This document shows, piece after piece, positions 53,163 to 61,881 of a stretch of 64,000 bases of DNA. Numbering within the stretch: position 1 is the stretch's first letter; each line of letters starts with the position of its first letter. The notes beneath the pieces were generated by a model. That model searched no databases. It was not told the DNA's origin and was given only the letters and a program-made list of their open reading frames with translations. The stretch is from Terrimonas rubra. GTDB lineage: Bacteria > Bacteroidota > Bacteroidia > Chitinophagales > Chitinophagaceae. A program made the translations under genes and the position numbers. The stretch lies in the NCBI RefSeq assembly GCF_042686025.1, contig NZ_JBHUOZ010000002.1:186001-250000 (forward strand), given 5' to 3'.

Positions 53163-54434
53163 ATGCAAAAAACATCGAGGCAGGCCGCCATTGGTTTTAT
53201 ATTTATTACCATATTACTGGATGTAATGGGTTGGGGTCTGATCATACCGGTGATGCCCGACCTGATTGCAGAACTGAAACAAATACCCATCAACGAGGCC
53301 AGTCCCTTTGGCGGTCATTTATTGTCGGTATATGCGGTAACCCAGTTTTTATTTGCCCCTTTTATCGGCAACCTGAGCGACCGCTTTGGCCGCCGGCCGG
53401 TTTTATTATTATCCTTATTAGGTTTTGGTATTGATTATATTATACTGGCCCTGGCCCCTACTTATGGCTGGCTATTTATTGGCCGCGTATTGGCAGGTAT
53501 TACCGGCGCCAGTGTAACCACCGCATCGGCCTATATTGCCGATGTAAGTAATGCGGAAAACCGGGCTAAGAACTTTGGCCTGTTAGGAGCCGCTTTTGGC
53601 CTGGGCTTTATTATAGGGCCGGCACTGGGTGGTTTAATTGCCGGTTTAGGCCTGCGGGCGCCATTTTATGCCGCTGCCACCTTGTGTTTATTGAATTGCC
53701 TGTATGGTTATTTTGTATTGCCCGAATCGTTAAGTAAGGCCAACCGTAAGCCATTCAGCTGGAAAAAGGCCAACCCCGTAGGCTCGCTGATGCTGTTAAA
53801 AAAATACCCCGTGATAGGTGGTATGGCCATAGCTTATTTCTTATTATTCTTTGCGGCCCAGGCGGTGCAGGGTAACTGGAGTTTTTATACCATGTTCCGT
53901 TTTAACTGGACCGAACAGCAGGTAGGCATTTCCTTAGCAGTGGTAGGGTTGTTTGTGGGCCTTGTACAAGCCGGTTTAATACGGTTTACCAACCCCTTGT
54001 TAGGCAATAAACGCAGTGTATATGTAGGACTGATATTATATAGTATTGGTTTATTACTGTTTTCCTTTGCCACCAAGGGCTGGATGATGTATGCCTTTTT
54101 GTTGCCTTATTGCCTGGGTGGTATTGCAGGCCCGGCCTTACAATCCATTGTGGCAGGGCAGGTAAAACCCAATGAACAGGGTGAGTTGCAGGGTGCATTT
54201 ACCAGCCTGATGAGCTTAACGGCCGTATTTGGTCCGTTGGTGATGAACGGGCTTTTTTACGAATTTTCAAAACCCGGGGCCAGTTTTCACTTTCCCGGTA
54301 TACCGTTTTTCTTAGGCGCGGTGCTGATGCTGGGCAGCGCTGTTATCAGCTGGTTTGTACTACGCAAAGTACCGGAGGAGTATCCTATTATAGATGAACT
54401 GTTCAAGGAAAACAGTGCCCCGCCTTCACATTAA
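53163..54434 (+). CDS. MFS transporter, TetA/tetracycline-resistance-like family
   Basis: The protein has 423 residues from the ATG at 53163; an open TTG frame from 53109 adds 18 residues without support. Twelve membrane helices are visible. The first loop has GNLSDRFGRRPVLLLSLLGF, the MFS motif A. ILLDVMGWGLIIPVMPDLIA is the TetA-type first helix with its Asp, and GAAFGLGFIIGPALGG is motif C of drug exporters. It ends in a short soluble tail. It probably exports a small drug-like compound; no regulator is adjacent, so tetracycline as substrate is only a family-level guess. Confidence 0.9.
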   Translation: MQKTSRQAAIGFIFITILLDVMGWGLIIPVMPDLIAELKQIPINEASPFGGHLLSVYAVTQFLFAPFIGNLSDRFGRRPVLLLSLLGFGIDYIILALAPTYGWLFIGRVLAGITGASVTTASAYIADVSNAENRAKNFGLLGAAFGLGFIIGPALGGLIAGLGLRAPFYAAATLCLLNCLYGYFVLPESLSKANRKPFSWKKANPVGSLMLLKKYPVIGGMAIAYFLLFFAAQAVQGNWSFYTMFRFNWTEQQVGISLAVVGLFVGLVQAGLIRFTNPLLGNKRSVYVGLILYSIGLLLFSFATKGWMMYAFLLPYCLGGIAGPALQSIVAGQVKPNEQGELQGAFTSLMSLTAVFGPLVMNGLFYEFSKPGASFHFPGIPFFLGAVLMLGSAVISWFVLRKVPEEYPIIDELFKENSAPPSH

Positions 54435-54493
54435 CATAGGTACGGCAGGTAAATCTCTGTTTAACAGCCAGTATTTTTTTCTTTTCTTTGCAC

Positions 54494-55069
54494 ATGGCTT
54501 TAACAAAAGAAAAAATCATCATTATTACGGCGCCTTCCGGGGCCGGTAAAACATCGATTACCCGTTATTTACTGGCAAAATTTCCGCAATTATCTTTTTC
54601 CATTTCGGCCGCCACCCGGCAACCGCGTAGCAATGAAGTGGATGGTAAGGACTATTACTTTATTTCCCTGCAGGAGTTCAGGGATAAAATAAAGAACAAT
54701 GATTTTGTTGAATGGGAAATGGTGTACGAAGGCAAGTATTATGGTACCCTGAAAAGCGAGATACAACGCCTTTGGAACGATAATCTTTGCCCGCTGCTGG
54801 ATATTGATGTAAAAGGTGCCATACATGTACAACAGCAGTACCCCGACAACACCTTATCGCTGTTTATTGAGCCGCCCTCTGTTGATGAACTCCGCCGCCG
54901 TTTATTATCAAGAGGGACCGAAACGGAAGAAACATTAAATGACCGGGTAAATAAAGCTTCCTACGAACTGTCTTTCAAACATCATTTTAATAAGATCATT
55001 GTGAATGATAACCTGGAGCGGGCCTGTGCCGAAGCAGAGGAGATTATCAGGACTTTTTTAGAAAACTAA
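54494..55069 (+). CDS. gmk: Guanylate kinase
   Basis: The protein has 191 residues from the ATG at 54494; a TTG two codons upstream is an alternative. It phosphorylates GMP to GDP with ATP. The P-loop TAPSGAGKTS is at 12-21. GMP-binding residues lie in SISAATRQPRSNEVDGKDYY and EFRDKI...FVEWEMVYEGKYYGT. DIDVKGAIHVQQQYP is the next conserved segment, and the lid has LLSRGTETEETLNDRV. A TTTG box lies only a few bases before the start, so the transcript may be nearly leaderless. Confidence 0.95.
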   Translation: MALTKEKIIIITAPSGAGKTSITRYLLAKFPQLSFSISAATRQPRSNEVDGKDYYFISLQEFRDKIKNNDFVEWEMVYEGKYYGTLKSEIQRLWNDNLCPLLDIDVKGAIHVQQQYPDNTLSLFIEPPSVDELRRRLLSRGTETEETLNDRVNKASYELSFKHHFNKIIVNDNLERACAEAEEIIRTFLEN

Positions 55070-55164
55070 GCGGCCGGACAAACCGTACGGTTGTAAAAAA
55101 TCGTAGCTATACAGGCATTACGGATATATTTTCTTACAACTTTATTCTATATCTTTAAGTTACC

Positions 55165-56412
55165 ATGGAGTGGAAATTGATCATATGGTTTTTGTGTACC
55201 CTGCTGATAATGGCGTTTTTTACCGGCATTGAGATGGCATTTTTCAGCGCCAACCGCTTAAGTATTGAGCTGAAGAAGAAACAGGGCGGGGCCAATGCCC
55301 GTTTATTATCCAAATTCATGGATGCACCTACCAGTTTTTTGGGTGTAACCCTGGTAGGGTATATTATTTTCCTGGTATTTTTCAGCCTTCAGATAAGTGC
55401 TGTACTAAAGCCCATCTGGAAAAACCTTCACTTAGGCGGCGACCTGGTACATATTGTTATTGAAATAATCATTGCCACTTTCATTGTGCTGATCTTTGCC
55501 GAGTTTTTACCCCGGGCTTTTTTCAGGGCCCGCAGCACCACAATGTTAAGCGGTCTTGCACGCATTACTAATTTTTTATTCGAGATTTTTCAGCCCCTGG
55601 CCAATGGCCTGGTATCGCTGGCAGAATGGATATTGAAGTATTTGTTCAATATTAATTTAGACAAGACCAAGGAGCCTTTTAACCGTAATGAACTGCGGAC
55701 CATGTTCCAGGATGCGGTGGATGAGGAAAAACAGGAACGTAACTCCATGTTACTGGAAAATGCCCAGGAATTGCCCAATGTACGTATACGCCAGTGCCTG
55801 GTGCCGCGCAAAGAGATCATTGGCGTGGAAATAAATACCGGCATTACCCAGCTGATTGAAAAGTTTACCGATACCAAGCTCAGTAAAATGATCGTATACG
55901 ATGGCAATATTGACCATATTGTAGGGTATGTACACGAGCTGGACCTGTTTAAGAAGCCCAAAGCCATCCAGGAAGTGTTACTTACCATACCGGCAGTGCC
56001 GGAGAGTATGAGCGCCACCGACCTGATAAAAAAACTGAGCAGTGAACGCAAGAGTATTGCCTGGGTAGTGGATGAGTTTGGCGGCACGGCCGGCATTATT
56101 ACCATGGAAGACGTGCTGGAAGAGCTTTTTGGTGAAATATTTGACGAATACGATACCGCCAAGTTTGTTGAGAAACGTATCTCTGAAAATGAATACATAT
56201 TCTCCGGCCGTATTGAAATTGATTACCTGGCCGAAAAGTATGGCTTTGAATTTGAAGAGGGTGATTTTGAAACCCTTTCCGGTTATATCATTAATGCCCA
56301 CGAAACCATTCCCCAGCAAAAGGAACGCATTATTATTGATGATTTTGAATTTGACATCATCAGCGTAAGCGATACCCGCATTGAAATGGTAAAAATGAAA
56401 AAATTAAAATAA
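55165..56412 (+). CDS. CNNM/CorC-family (hemolysin-like, GldE-like) membrane protein
   Basis: This 415-residue protein has a CNNM/DUF21 membrane domain (about 1-190) with three to four helices (FLCTLLIMAFFTGIEMAFFS, FLGVTLVGYIIFLVFFSLQI, VIEIIIATFIVLIFAEFLPR). A pair of CBS domains covers about 200-325 (RIRQCLVPRKEIIGVEINTG, IAWVVDEFGGTAGIITMEDV). A C-terminal CorC_HlyC domain covers about 335-415. Relatives transport Mg2+/Co2+ or, as GldE in flavobacteria, support gliding. The gene lies 95 bases after gmk and 52 bases before tatC. Confidence 0.9.
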   Translation: MEWKLIIWFLCTLLIMAFFTGIEMAFFSANRLSIELKKKQGGANARLLSKFMDAPTSFLGVTLVGYIIFLVFFSLQISAVLKPIWKNLHLGGDLVHIVIEIIIATFIVLIFAEFLPRAFFRARSTTMLSGLARITNFLFEIFQPLANGLVSLAEWILKYLFNINLDKTKEPFNRNELRTMFQDAVDEEKQERNSMLLENAQELPNVRIRQCLVPRKEIIGVEINTGITQLIEKFTDTKLSKMIVYDGNIDHIVGYVHELDLFKKPKAIQEVLLTIPAVPESMSATDLIKKLSSERKSIAWVVDEFGGTAGIITMEDVLEELFGEIFDEYDTAKFVEKRISENEYIFSGRIEIDYLAEKYGFEFEEGDFETLSGYIINAHETIPQQKERIIIDDFEFDIISVSDTRIEMVKMKKLK

Positions 56413-56416
56413 GCGC

Positions 56417-56445
56417 TTGTTGCCAAGCGCCAATCGCTAACTTTG
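56417..56445 (+). promoter_or_regulatory. Promoter of tatC
   Basis: TTG (56417-56419), 18 bases, TAACTTTG (56438-56445): full -7 consensus in the short gap before tatC, 19 bases before its ATG. It shows that tatC can be transcribed independently of the preceding gene. Confidence 0.65.
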
Positions 56446-56464
56446 CCCCGTTTCAATATTTACA

Positions 56465-57322
56465 ATGGCTTTACTAGACTTTTTAAATAAACGCAGCAAA
56501 TCCGCCGAAGGCGAAATGTCCTTTATTGATCACCTGGAGGTTTTGCGCTGGCATTTGATCCGCTCTGTTATTGCGATCCTTATTGGCGCTATTGTGATTT
56601 TTGCTTTTGTAAGGGAAATTGTCGATGCCATTATTTTCGCCCCCACCCGAACTGACTTTATCAGTTCGCAATGGTTGTGTTCACTGGGTAAAAAACTGCA
56701 TATTGAAGATGCGCTTTGTTTTGACCAGGTAAATGCGCAGTTCCTGGAAACGACCATGACCGGGCAGTTCATCTCCCATTTTACTGTGTCGTTTGTGGGT
56801 GGTTTTGTGATTGCCTTTCCTTATATATTCTGGGAGTTCTGGCGTTTTGTAAAGCCGGCACTATCTGAAAAAGAATTAAGAAAAACCCGTGGCATCATCT
56901 TTTCTGTATCCATGTTGTTTTTTTTAGGTGTTGCGTTCGGCTATTTTATCTTAACCCCTTTCATGGTTAACTTTTATTTCAACTACAAGTTGAGTTCACA
57001 GATAACCATCATGCCTTCTTTTTCTGACTACCTGGAAAATCTTATTTATACTACAGTGGGTATCGGCGTATTATTCCAAATGCCTTTACTGGTAATGATA
57101 TTGACACAGATAGGAATTGTTACCGCCAAGTTCTTACGTAAATACCGCCGGCATGCGTTTGTACTGATACTTATTGCTGCCGCTATTATTACCCCATCAA
57201 CTGATCCGTTCAGTTTAACCATTGTTACCATTCCTTTATACCTGTTATACGAAGCCAGTATTATTGTGGCAACCCGTATTAACAAGCGGCAAAATATTGA
57301 TAAACCTGAGGAGTGGAGTTAG
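56465..57322 (+). CDS. tatC: Sec-independent protein translocase TatC
   Basis: The protein has 285 residues. TatC is the receptor of the twin-arginine translocase. The N-terminal signature EMSFIDHLEVLRWHLIRSVI is present, followed by six membrane segments. The conserved FYWEFWRFVKPALSEKE-like loop (IFWEFWRFVKPALSEKELRK) and ITPSTDPFSLTIVTIPLYLLYE near the C-terminus are also present. An insertion of about 30 residues near 60-95 (TDFISSQWLCSLGKKLHIED) is typical of Bacteroidota TatC. tatA/B genes are not in the window. Confidence 0.96.
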   Translation: MALLDFLNKRSKSAEGEMSFIDHLEVLRWHLIRSVIAILIGAIVIFAFVREIVDAIIFAPTRTDFISSQWLCSLGKKLHIEDALCFDQVNAQFLETTMTGQFISHFTVSFVGGFVIAFPYIFWEFWRFVKPALSEKELRKTRGIIFSVSMLFFLGVAFGYFILTPFMVNFYFNYKLSSQITIMPSFSDYLENLIYTTVGIGVLFQMPLLVMILTQIGIVTAKFLRKYRRHAFVLILIAAAIITPSTDPFSLTIVTIPLYLLYEASIIVATRINKRQNIDKPEEWS

Positions 57323-57478
57323 GTTAGACAGCCAGGCAATATTTAGTATAATAGGATAGATCAGATGTGAAACCTGCGTTCTGTCTGAATACTATATACT
57401 TCATACTAAATACTATTCCACACACCTAAATCAATGAATGTAACGTATTTTTATGCCTGTACCATAAATAACAGGTTC

Positions 57479-58669
57479 ATGAAACGATTGCCTTTGTTGC
57501 TTTTAGTGATAACTCTTTTCACGGCTTCCACAGCTGTACAGTCCCAGCAAAAAATGGCGGACCTTATTGCCGCTAATTTCCAGTTTGCCGAAAACCAGTA
57601 TAAACTGCTTATGCAACATGTTACGCCGGGTAAGATGCCGCAGCGTTATGAGCAGGCGAATAATAACTGGGTGAATATGGAAATACAATGGTGGTGTTCC
57701 GGCTTTTACCCCGGATCATTATGGTATATATATGAACAAACCGGTGACAGCAGTATAAAAAAAGAAGCAGAGCGTGCCCTGGAAGTAATAAAGCCTAACC
57801 AGTTTTATACCGATCACCACGATCTGGGTTTTATGATGTATTGCAGTTTTGGAAATGCCTACCGCATTACCGGTAATGAAGCTTATAAACAACCCATTTT
57901 AAATGCGGCCGATGCGCTTATTACCCGGTTCAGGCCCGGTATACCGGCCATTCAATCCTGGAACAAAAGCAAAAAATTCAACTGCCCCGTTATCATTGAT
58001 AATATGATGAACCTGGAGTTACTGGAATGGGCGGCACGCAATGGCGGCAATAAAAAGGGAAGTGAAATAGCCCGCTTACATACAGAAACAACTACCAAAA
58101 ATCATTATCGCCCTGATTACAGCTCCTATCACGTAATAGATTATGATACCGCCACCGGGGCCGTATTACAAAAGCGTACCCACCAGGGTTATGCCGATAA
58201 CTCTGCCTGGAGCCGTGGACAGGCCTGGGGCTTATATGGCTATGTAATGATGTACCGTTTTACCAAAAACAAAGCTTATTTGCAACAGGCACAAAATATT
58301 GCAGGCTTTATACTCAATCATCCCCGTTTACCTGCCGATAAAATTCCCTACTGGGATTACGATGCGCCTAATATCCCTGATGCTGTAAGAGATGTATCAG
58401 CCGCTGCCATTACCGCATCGGCCTTACTGGAATTAGGGCAGTATACAAAAGGTAAACAAAAAGAAAAATACCTGTCGGACGCTACAACCATATTACGTGC
58501 TTTGGACAGCGATCAATATAAAGCAGCACCGGGTACAAATGGTGGATTCCTGCTGTTACACAGTACCGGGGCCCTGCCTTTTAATTCGGAGATAGATGTG
58601 CCGCTGATCTATGCCGATTATTATTTCCTGGAAGCCTTAAAAAGGTATAAGGACTGGTACCTGAAGTAA
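57479..58669 (+). CDS. Glycoside hydrolase family 88 protein (unsaturated glucuronyl hydrolase-like)
   Basis: The protein has 396 residues from the ATG at 57479; an open frame from 57434 adds 15 residues before the signal peptide and is unlikely. The signal peptide is KRLPLLLLVITLFTASTAVQ. The alpha/alpha barrel signature is clear: WVNMEIQWWCSGFYPGSLWY, HHDLGFMMYCSFGNAYRITG (catalytic Asp region), CPVIIDNMMNLELLEWAARN, DNSAWSRGQAWGLYGYVMMY and PYWDYDAPNIPDAVRDVSAA. GH88 enzymes cleave unsaturated uronic acids produced by polysaccharide lyases. No lyase or SusC/D is adjacent, so it is an isolated enzyme here. Confidence 0.92.
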   Translation: MKRLPLLLLVITLFTASTAVQSQQKMADLIAANFQFAENQYKLLMQHVTPGKMPQRYEQANNNWVNMEIQWWCSGFYPGSLWYIYEQTGDSSIKKEAERALEVIKPNQFYTDHHDLGFMMYCSFGNAYRITGNEAYKQPILNAADALITRFRPGIPAIQSWNKSKKFNCPVIIDNMMNLELLEWAARNGGNKKGSEIARLHTETTTKNHYRPDYSSYHVIDYDTATGAVLQKRTHQGYADNSAWSRGQAWGLYGYVMMYRFTKNKAYLQQAQNIAGFILNHPRLPADKIPYWDYDAPNIPDAVRDVSAAAITASALLELGQYTKGKQKEKYLSDATTILRALDSDQYKAAPGTNGGFLLLHSTGALPFNSEIDVPLIYADYYFLEALKRYKDWYLK

Positions 58670-58734
58670 TGCCTGTAATAAGTTTGCCCGGCTTTGTTGC
58701 ATTCCTTAGTATCTTGCATATATATTTTATGTAC

Positions 58735-59214
58735 ATGATGAAACAAGTCCTTCTCCTGTTGGGTATCAGTATTTGCATGTTTGCCTGTGGTACCGGCAAA
58801 CGCAATAACCAAACAGAAAACCTGAATGCCGATAGTATTACCAATACGGCTAAACCCGGCTGGCAGGTTTTTGTAAACAAACAGCTCGTTTTACAAAGTA
58901 ATACCGAAGATCCCGCTGCAAATAGCAAAACTGTAAAGGCAAATGACCTGTTTACGGGTAATGGTTTACAGATCACTTACACGGAAGAGCCGGATGCCAA
59001 ACTGAACCGCAGTTATATTATCATGGATAATAACCGGCGCGAATTATTCCGTACCGAAAACACAAAGCAACCGATCAACGGGGCTGAGCTGAAAAAAGCA
59101 ATTGGCGATCAGAACACCATTGTTCTTTATACCGTAGCGATACCTTCCGATCCGGCCCTGGCCGCTACTGTAAGGGTAAGACCCGTTCATTTATGCACTT
59201 TAATTTTACAATAG
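58735..59214 (+). CDS. Small lipoprotein of unknown function
   Basis: The protein has 159 residues from the ATG at 58735 (a second ATG follows at once); an open frame from 58669 lacks a signal. The lipobox cysteine is C18 in SICMFACGTGKR. The mature part (QVFVNKQLVLQSNTEDPAAN, YIIMDNNRRELFRTENTKQP, NTIVLYTVAIPSDPALAATV, ending VRVRPVHLCTLILQ) is beta-rich with no recognised family. It lies 65 bases after GH88 and 3 bases before the lipid kinase, probably one transcript. Confidence 0.7.
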   Translation: MMKQVLLLLGISICMFACGTGKRNNQTENLNADSITNTAKPGWQVFVNKQLVLQSNTEDPAANSKTVKANDLFTGNGLQITYTEEPDAKLNRSYIIMDNNRRELFRTENTKQPINGAELKKAIGDQNTIVLYTVAIPSDPALAATVRVRPVHLCTLILQ

Positions 59215-59217
59215 CCT

Positions 59218-60120
59218 GTGAGCCGCAAGATCATCTATATTGTCAACCCTATTTCAGGCACCAAAGGCAAACAATCGTTGCAGGCGCTGATTGAAAAAAG
59301 AACAACGGCACAGGGTATTCCCTATTTTATTTACCCCTCGGTGGCTAATGGCGATTATAGTTTTTTGCATGATATTATTAAAGAAGAGAAGATTACCGAT
59401 GTAGTGGCTGCCGGCGGCGACGGTACCGTAAGCCAGGTGATACACAGCCTGCAGCCAACAGGTGTTAATTTTGGTATCATCCCCTGCGGCTCGGGCAATA
59501 GCCTGGCCCTGGCAACAGGTATACCCAAGGCTCCAACCAAGGCATTACAAACAATTTTTGCCGGCAAAGCTGATAAAGTAGATGCTTTTACCGTAAACGA
59601 TTATTTTTCCTGCATGCTCTGCGGTATTGGCTTTGACGCCAAAGTGGCACATGATTTTGCCAAACAGCCTACCCGTGGTTTGGCCATGTATGTAAAACAA
59701 TCGGCTTTAAATTTTTTTGCTGCAAAGAGTTATGCATTTGAAATGGCTTTTGACAAACAAAAGATAAAGGTAGACGCCTATTTTGTGAGCATTGCCAACA
59801 GTAACCAGTTTGGCAATAATGTAACCATTGCGCCCCGTGCCAACCTGAGCGACGGCCTGCTGGATATTGTGATCGTTACCAAACAGAATAAAGTGAATTT
59901 TGTGTTACAAACCCTGCGCCAGGTGACCGGCTTTAACAGCCTGCAGACCGCCAGGCCCATTGATACCAACCGCGCTGTGATCTATTTCCAGACCGATAAA
60001 ATAAAAGTAACCAATAAGGATAATGCGCCTTTGCATATTGACGGCGAACCATTGGAAACAGCAACTGTTTTTGATATTCATGTAAAGAAAAATTTCTTTA
60101 CACTCATTCAACCGGCTTAA
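59218..60120 (+). CDS. Diacylglycerol/lipid kinase family protein (YegS/DgkB-like)
   Basis: This 300-residue protein uses a GTG start. The DAGK catalytic domain begins KIIYIVNPISGTKGKQSL, with the GGDGT motif at 66-70 (VVAAGGDGTVSQVIHSL), then NFGIIPCGSGNSLALATGIP and GIGFDAKVAHDFAKQPTRGL. The C-terminal beta domain follows (VSIANSNQFGNNVTIAPRAN, PLHIDGEPLE). It phosphorylates a lipid alcohol with ATP; the exact lipid is unknown. The start is 3 bases after the lipoprotein stop. Confidence 0.93.
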   Translation: MSRKIIYIVNPISGTKGKQSLQALIEKRTTAQGIPYFIYPSVANGDYSFLHDIIKEEKITDVVAAGGDGTVSQVIHSLQPTGVNFGIIPCGSGNSLALATGIPKAPTKALQTIFAGKADKVDAFTVNDYFSCMLCGIGFDAKVAHDFAKQPTRGLAMYVKQSALNFFAAKSYAFEMAFDKQKIKVDAYFVSIANSNQFGNNVTIAPRANLSDGLLDIVIVTKQNKVNFVLQTLRQVTGFNSLQTARPIDTNRAVIYFQTDKIKVTNKDNAPLHIDGEPLETATVFDIHVKKNFFTLIQPA

Positions 60121-60172
60121 TATAGCCGGTTATACAGTTTTTCAATTCTTATATCTATTGTATATTGCTGGT

Positions 60173-61219
60173 ATGGATAGTTTACCCGATGGTATTAATC
60201 GTTTTTTGATCAGTAAAGTTATTACCGAAACGGCGGCAGCAAAAACATTTGAATTAACCCCGCTGGACGGGTGGCAGCCGGGTTATGTATCCGGGCAGTT
60301 TGTTACCCTGGTATTCTTTACTCCTTATGGTGAAAAAAGAAGGTCTTATTCCATCTCTTCCAGCAATGCCTTCAATGAAACTTTAAGTATTACCGTAAAG
60401 AAAGTAGATAACGGAGAGTTCTCCCGTCAGCTGGTGTATAATGCAAAAGAGGGTGATATTTTATTTAGCTCGGGTATCAGTGGCTTGTTCCGGTTGCCGG
60501 AAAAGCCGGAAGCCGTTGAGCAATATTTTTTCCTGGCAGCAGGCAGTGGTATTACGCCCTGTTTCTCTTTAATAAAAACTTTGCTGGCAACAACGCAAAG
60601 TCATGTTACGCTTATTTACAGTAATAAGACCAAAGGCGATGCAATTTTTTATGAACAGTTAAAAGCACTGGAGCAGGCATACCCTGAACAGCTGACCATC
60701 CGTTTTTTATTCAGTGATGTATTTAATGTTTACCATAGCCGATTAAGCCATTGGTTACTACAACAGTTGTTACAGCAATATATCCGTACCGATATCAGCA
60801 AGACCCTGTTTTATATGTGCGGGCCTTTTGATTATATGTTAACCATCAGTATCACCCTGCTGGGACATGGTCTGCAACCGCAGCAAATTATTAAAGAGAA
60901 TTTCAGCACTTTACCCCGTTTAAACAAACCCAAACCGCCGGATACCGACGCACATATGGTAACCATTAACCTGGCAGATAAAACCGAGATCATTACGGTA
61001 CAATACCCGCATAGTATTTTAGCGGCGGCCAAAGAAAGCAATATAGCTATTCCGTACAGTTGCGAAGCAGGCCGTTGCGGCAGTTGTATTGCCACCTGTA
61101 CCAAAGGCAGGGTGTGGATGGCTTATAACGAAGTGTTACTGGATGAGGAAGTGGCCGCCGGGCGGATACTTACCTGCCAGAGCTACCCGGTTGGGGGCGA
61201 TGTAACGATAGAGGTTTAG
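60173..61219 (+). CDS. PaaE-like flavin/2Fe-2S oxidoreductase
   Basis: The protein has 348 residues from the ATG at 60173; a TTG five codons earlier is possible. The FAD-binding domain has RRSYSISSS (about 56-64), and the NAD-binding domain has FFLAAGSGITPCFSLIKTLL and FYMCGPFDYM. A C-terminal plant-type 2Fe-2S domain has Cys297, Cys302, Cys305 and Cys335 in CEAGRCGSCIATC and ILTCQS. This is the layout of PaaE, the reductase that feeds electrons to PaaABC. The paaABCD genes lie 23 kb away and lack an adjacent paaE, so this gene is a candidate for that role. It could equally serve another oxygenase. Confidence 0.85.
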   Translation: MDSLPDGINRFLISKVITETAAAKTFELTPLDGWQPGYVSGQFVTLVFFTPYGEKRRSYSISSSNAFNETLSITVKKVDNGEFSRQLVYNAKEGDILFSSGISGLFRLPEKPEAVEQYFFLAAGSGITPCFSLIKTLLATTQSHVTLIYSNKTKGDAIFYEQLKALEQAYPEQLTIRFLFSDVFNVYHSRLSHWLLQQLLQQYIRTDISKTLFYMCGPFDYMLTISITLLGHGLQPQQIIKENFSTLPRLNKPKPPDTDAHMVTINLADKTEIITVQYPHSILAAAKESNIAIPYSCEAGRCGSCIATCTKGRVWMAYNEVLLDEEVAAGRILTCQSYPVGGDVTIEV

Positions 61220-61287
61220 GTTATAAGGTATAGGATTGGAAGGTTGAAGGCGGGTTCGTTAATCTGTTATTATAGTTATTGGTTTTT

Positions 61288-61506
61288 CCCGCAGATCATG
61301 CAGATGAAAAAAAGCGCTGATTTTCGCGAATAAAAATAGTCAGTGAAAATATGGAGGAAGAGCAGAACCAATATGAGGAATTATTGAGTATGGTTTTAGT
61401 CCGAAACTTCACAGATAAAACACATGAAAAACAACGCAGGTTTCCGCTAATAAAATAATCAGCGAAAATCTGCGGGGAAAAATCTGCGTTATCTGCGGGA
61501 AAAAAT
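61288..61506. repeat. CGCAGA-type repeats in the gap before typA
   Basis: The gap 61220-61881 is 662 bases. Its left half holds CGCAGATCATGCAGATGAAA (61291), GCGCTGATTTTCGCGAATAA, then ACAACGCAGGTTTCCGCTAA (61431), CAGCGAAAATCTGCGGGGAA and AAATCTGCGTTATCTGCGGG (61481). These are the units of the 127-bp tandem repeat at 6684 but out of register and degenerate. A 108-codon minus-strand frame through it (61409-61735) is not credible as a gene. From 61651 the gap holds the typA promoter and leader. Confidence 0.7.
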
Positions 61507-61650
61507 AATATCCCGGCATCATAAAACTGTACATTTTTACCCAGATCAGGCCCCTCACCCGGGAACTATTACTAAACCCCCTAAGTACACTGTTAATCAA
61601 ACTAATAGCTCTACACGCGGCTGTTTTATTATTCGTAACAATACTTTCAC

Positions 61651-61681
61651 TTGTTGGCCCCGTTTTATTAGCGTACCTTTG
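61651..61681 (+). promoter_or_regulatory. Promoter of typA
   Basis: TTG at 61651-61653 (20-base spacer) or 61654-61656 (17-base spacer), then TACCTTTG at 61674-61681: full -7 consensus. It would give a leader of about 195 bases before typA. Confidence 0.65.
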
Positions 61682-61691
61682 CGCCCTTGAA

Positions 61692-61730
61692 ATGAAAATT
61701 GTTGACAGTTCTATACGTTCGTCGAGGTAA
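61692..61730 (+). CDS. Putative 12-residue upstream ORF in the typA leader (MKIVDSSIRSSR)
   Basis: The ATG lies 10 bases after the -7 box, close to the expected transcription start, and the ORF ends in TAA. The peptide is Ser/Arg-rich with no obvious link to a metabolite. The following 150 bases, up to typA, include possible small hairpins (AAATTGTACAATTT at 61771-61784 is palindromic) but no T-run terminator. It may be a regulatory upstream ORF or chance. Confidence 0.35.
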   Translation: MKIVDSSIRSSR

Positions 61731-61881
61731 TTCACTCATTACCAGCTACTTTTAAAATTCCGCCTTTCTAAATTGTACAATTTGGATGCGTGGTAAACGA
61801 CCACCGGGGTAGAAAATAGAGTAAAGTGGTGAACCGGCAGCCGGTATCGTATATGGCCAGACAATTTATTTAAATGATATT

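Noticed and set aside
61409..61735. 108-codon minus-strand ORF before typA
   Set aside because: It is made largely of repeat sequence and lies antisense to the typA promoter and upstream ORF; no family similarity.
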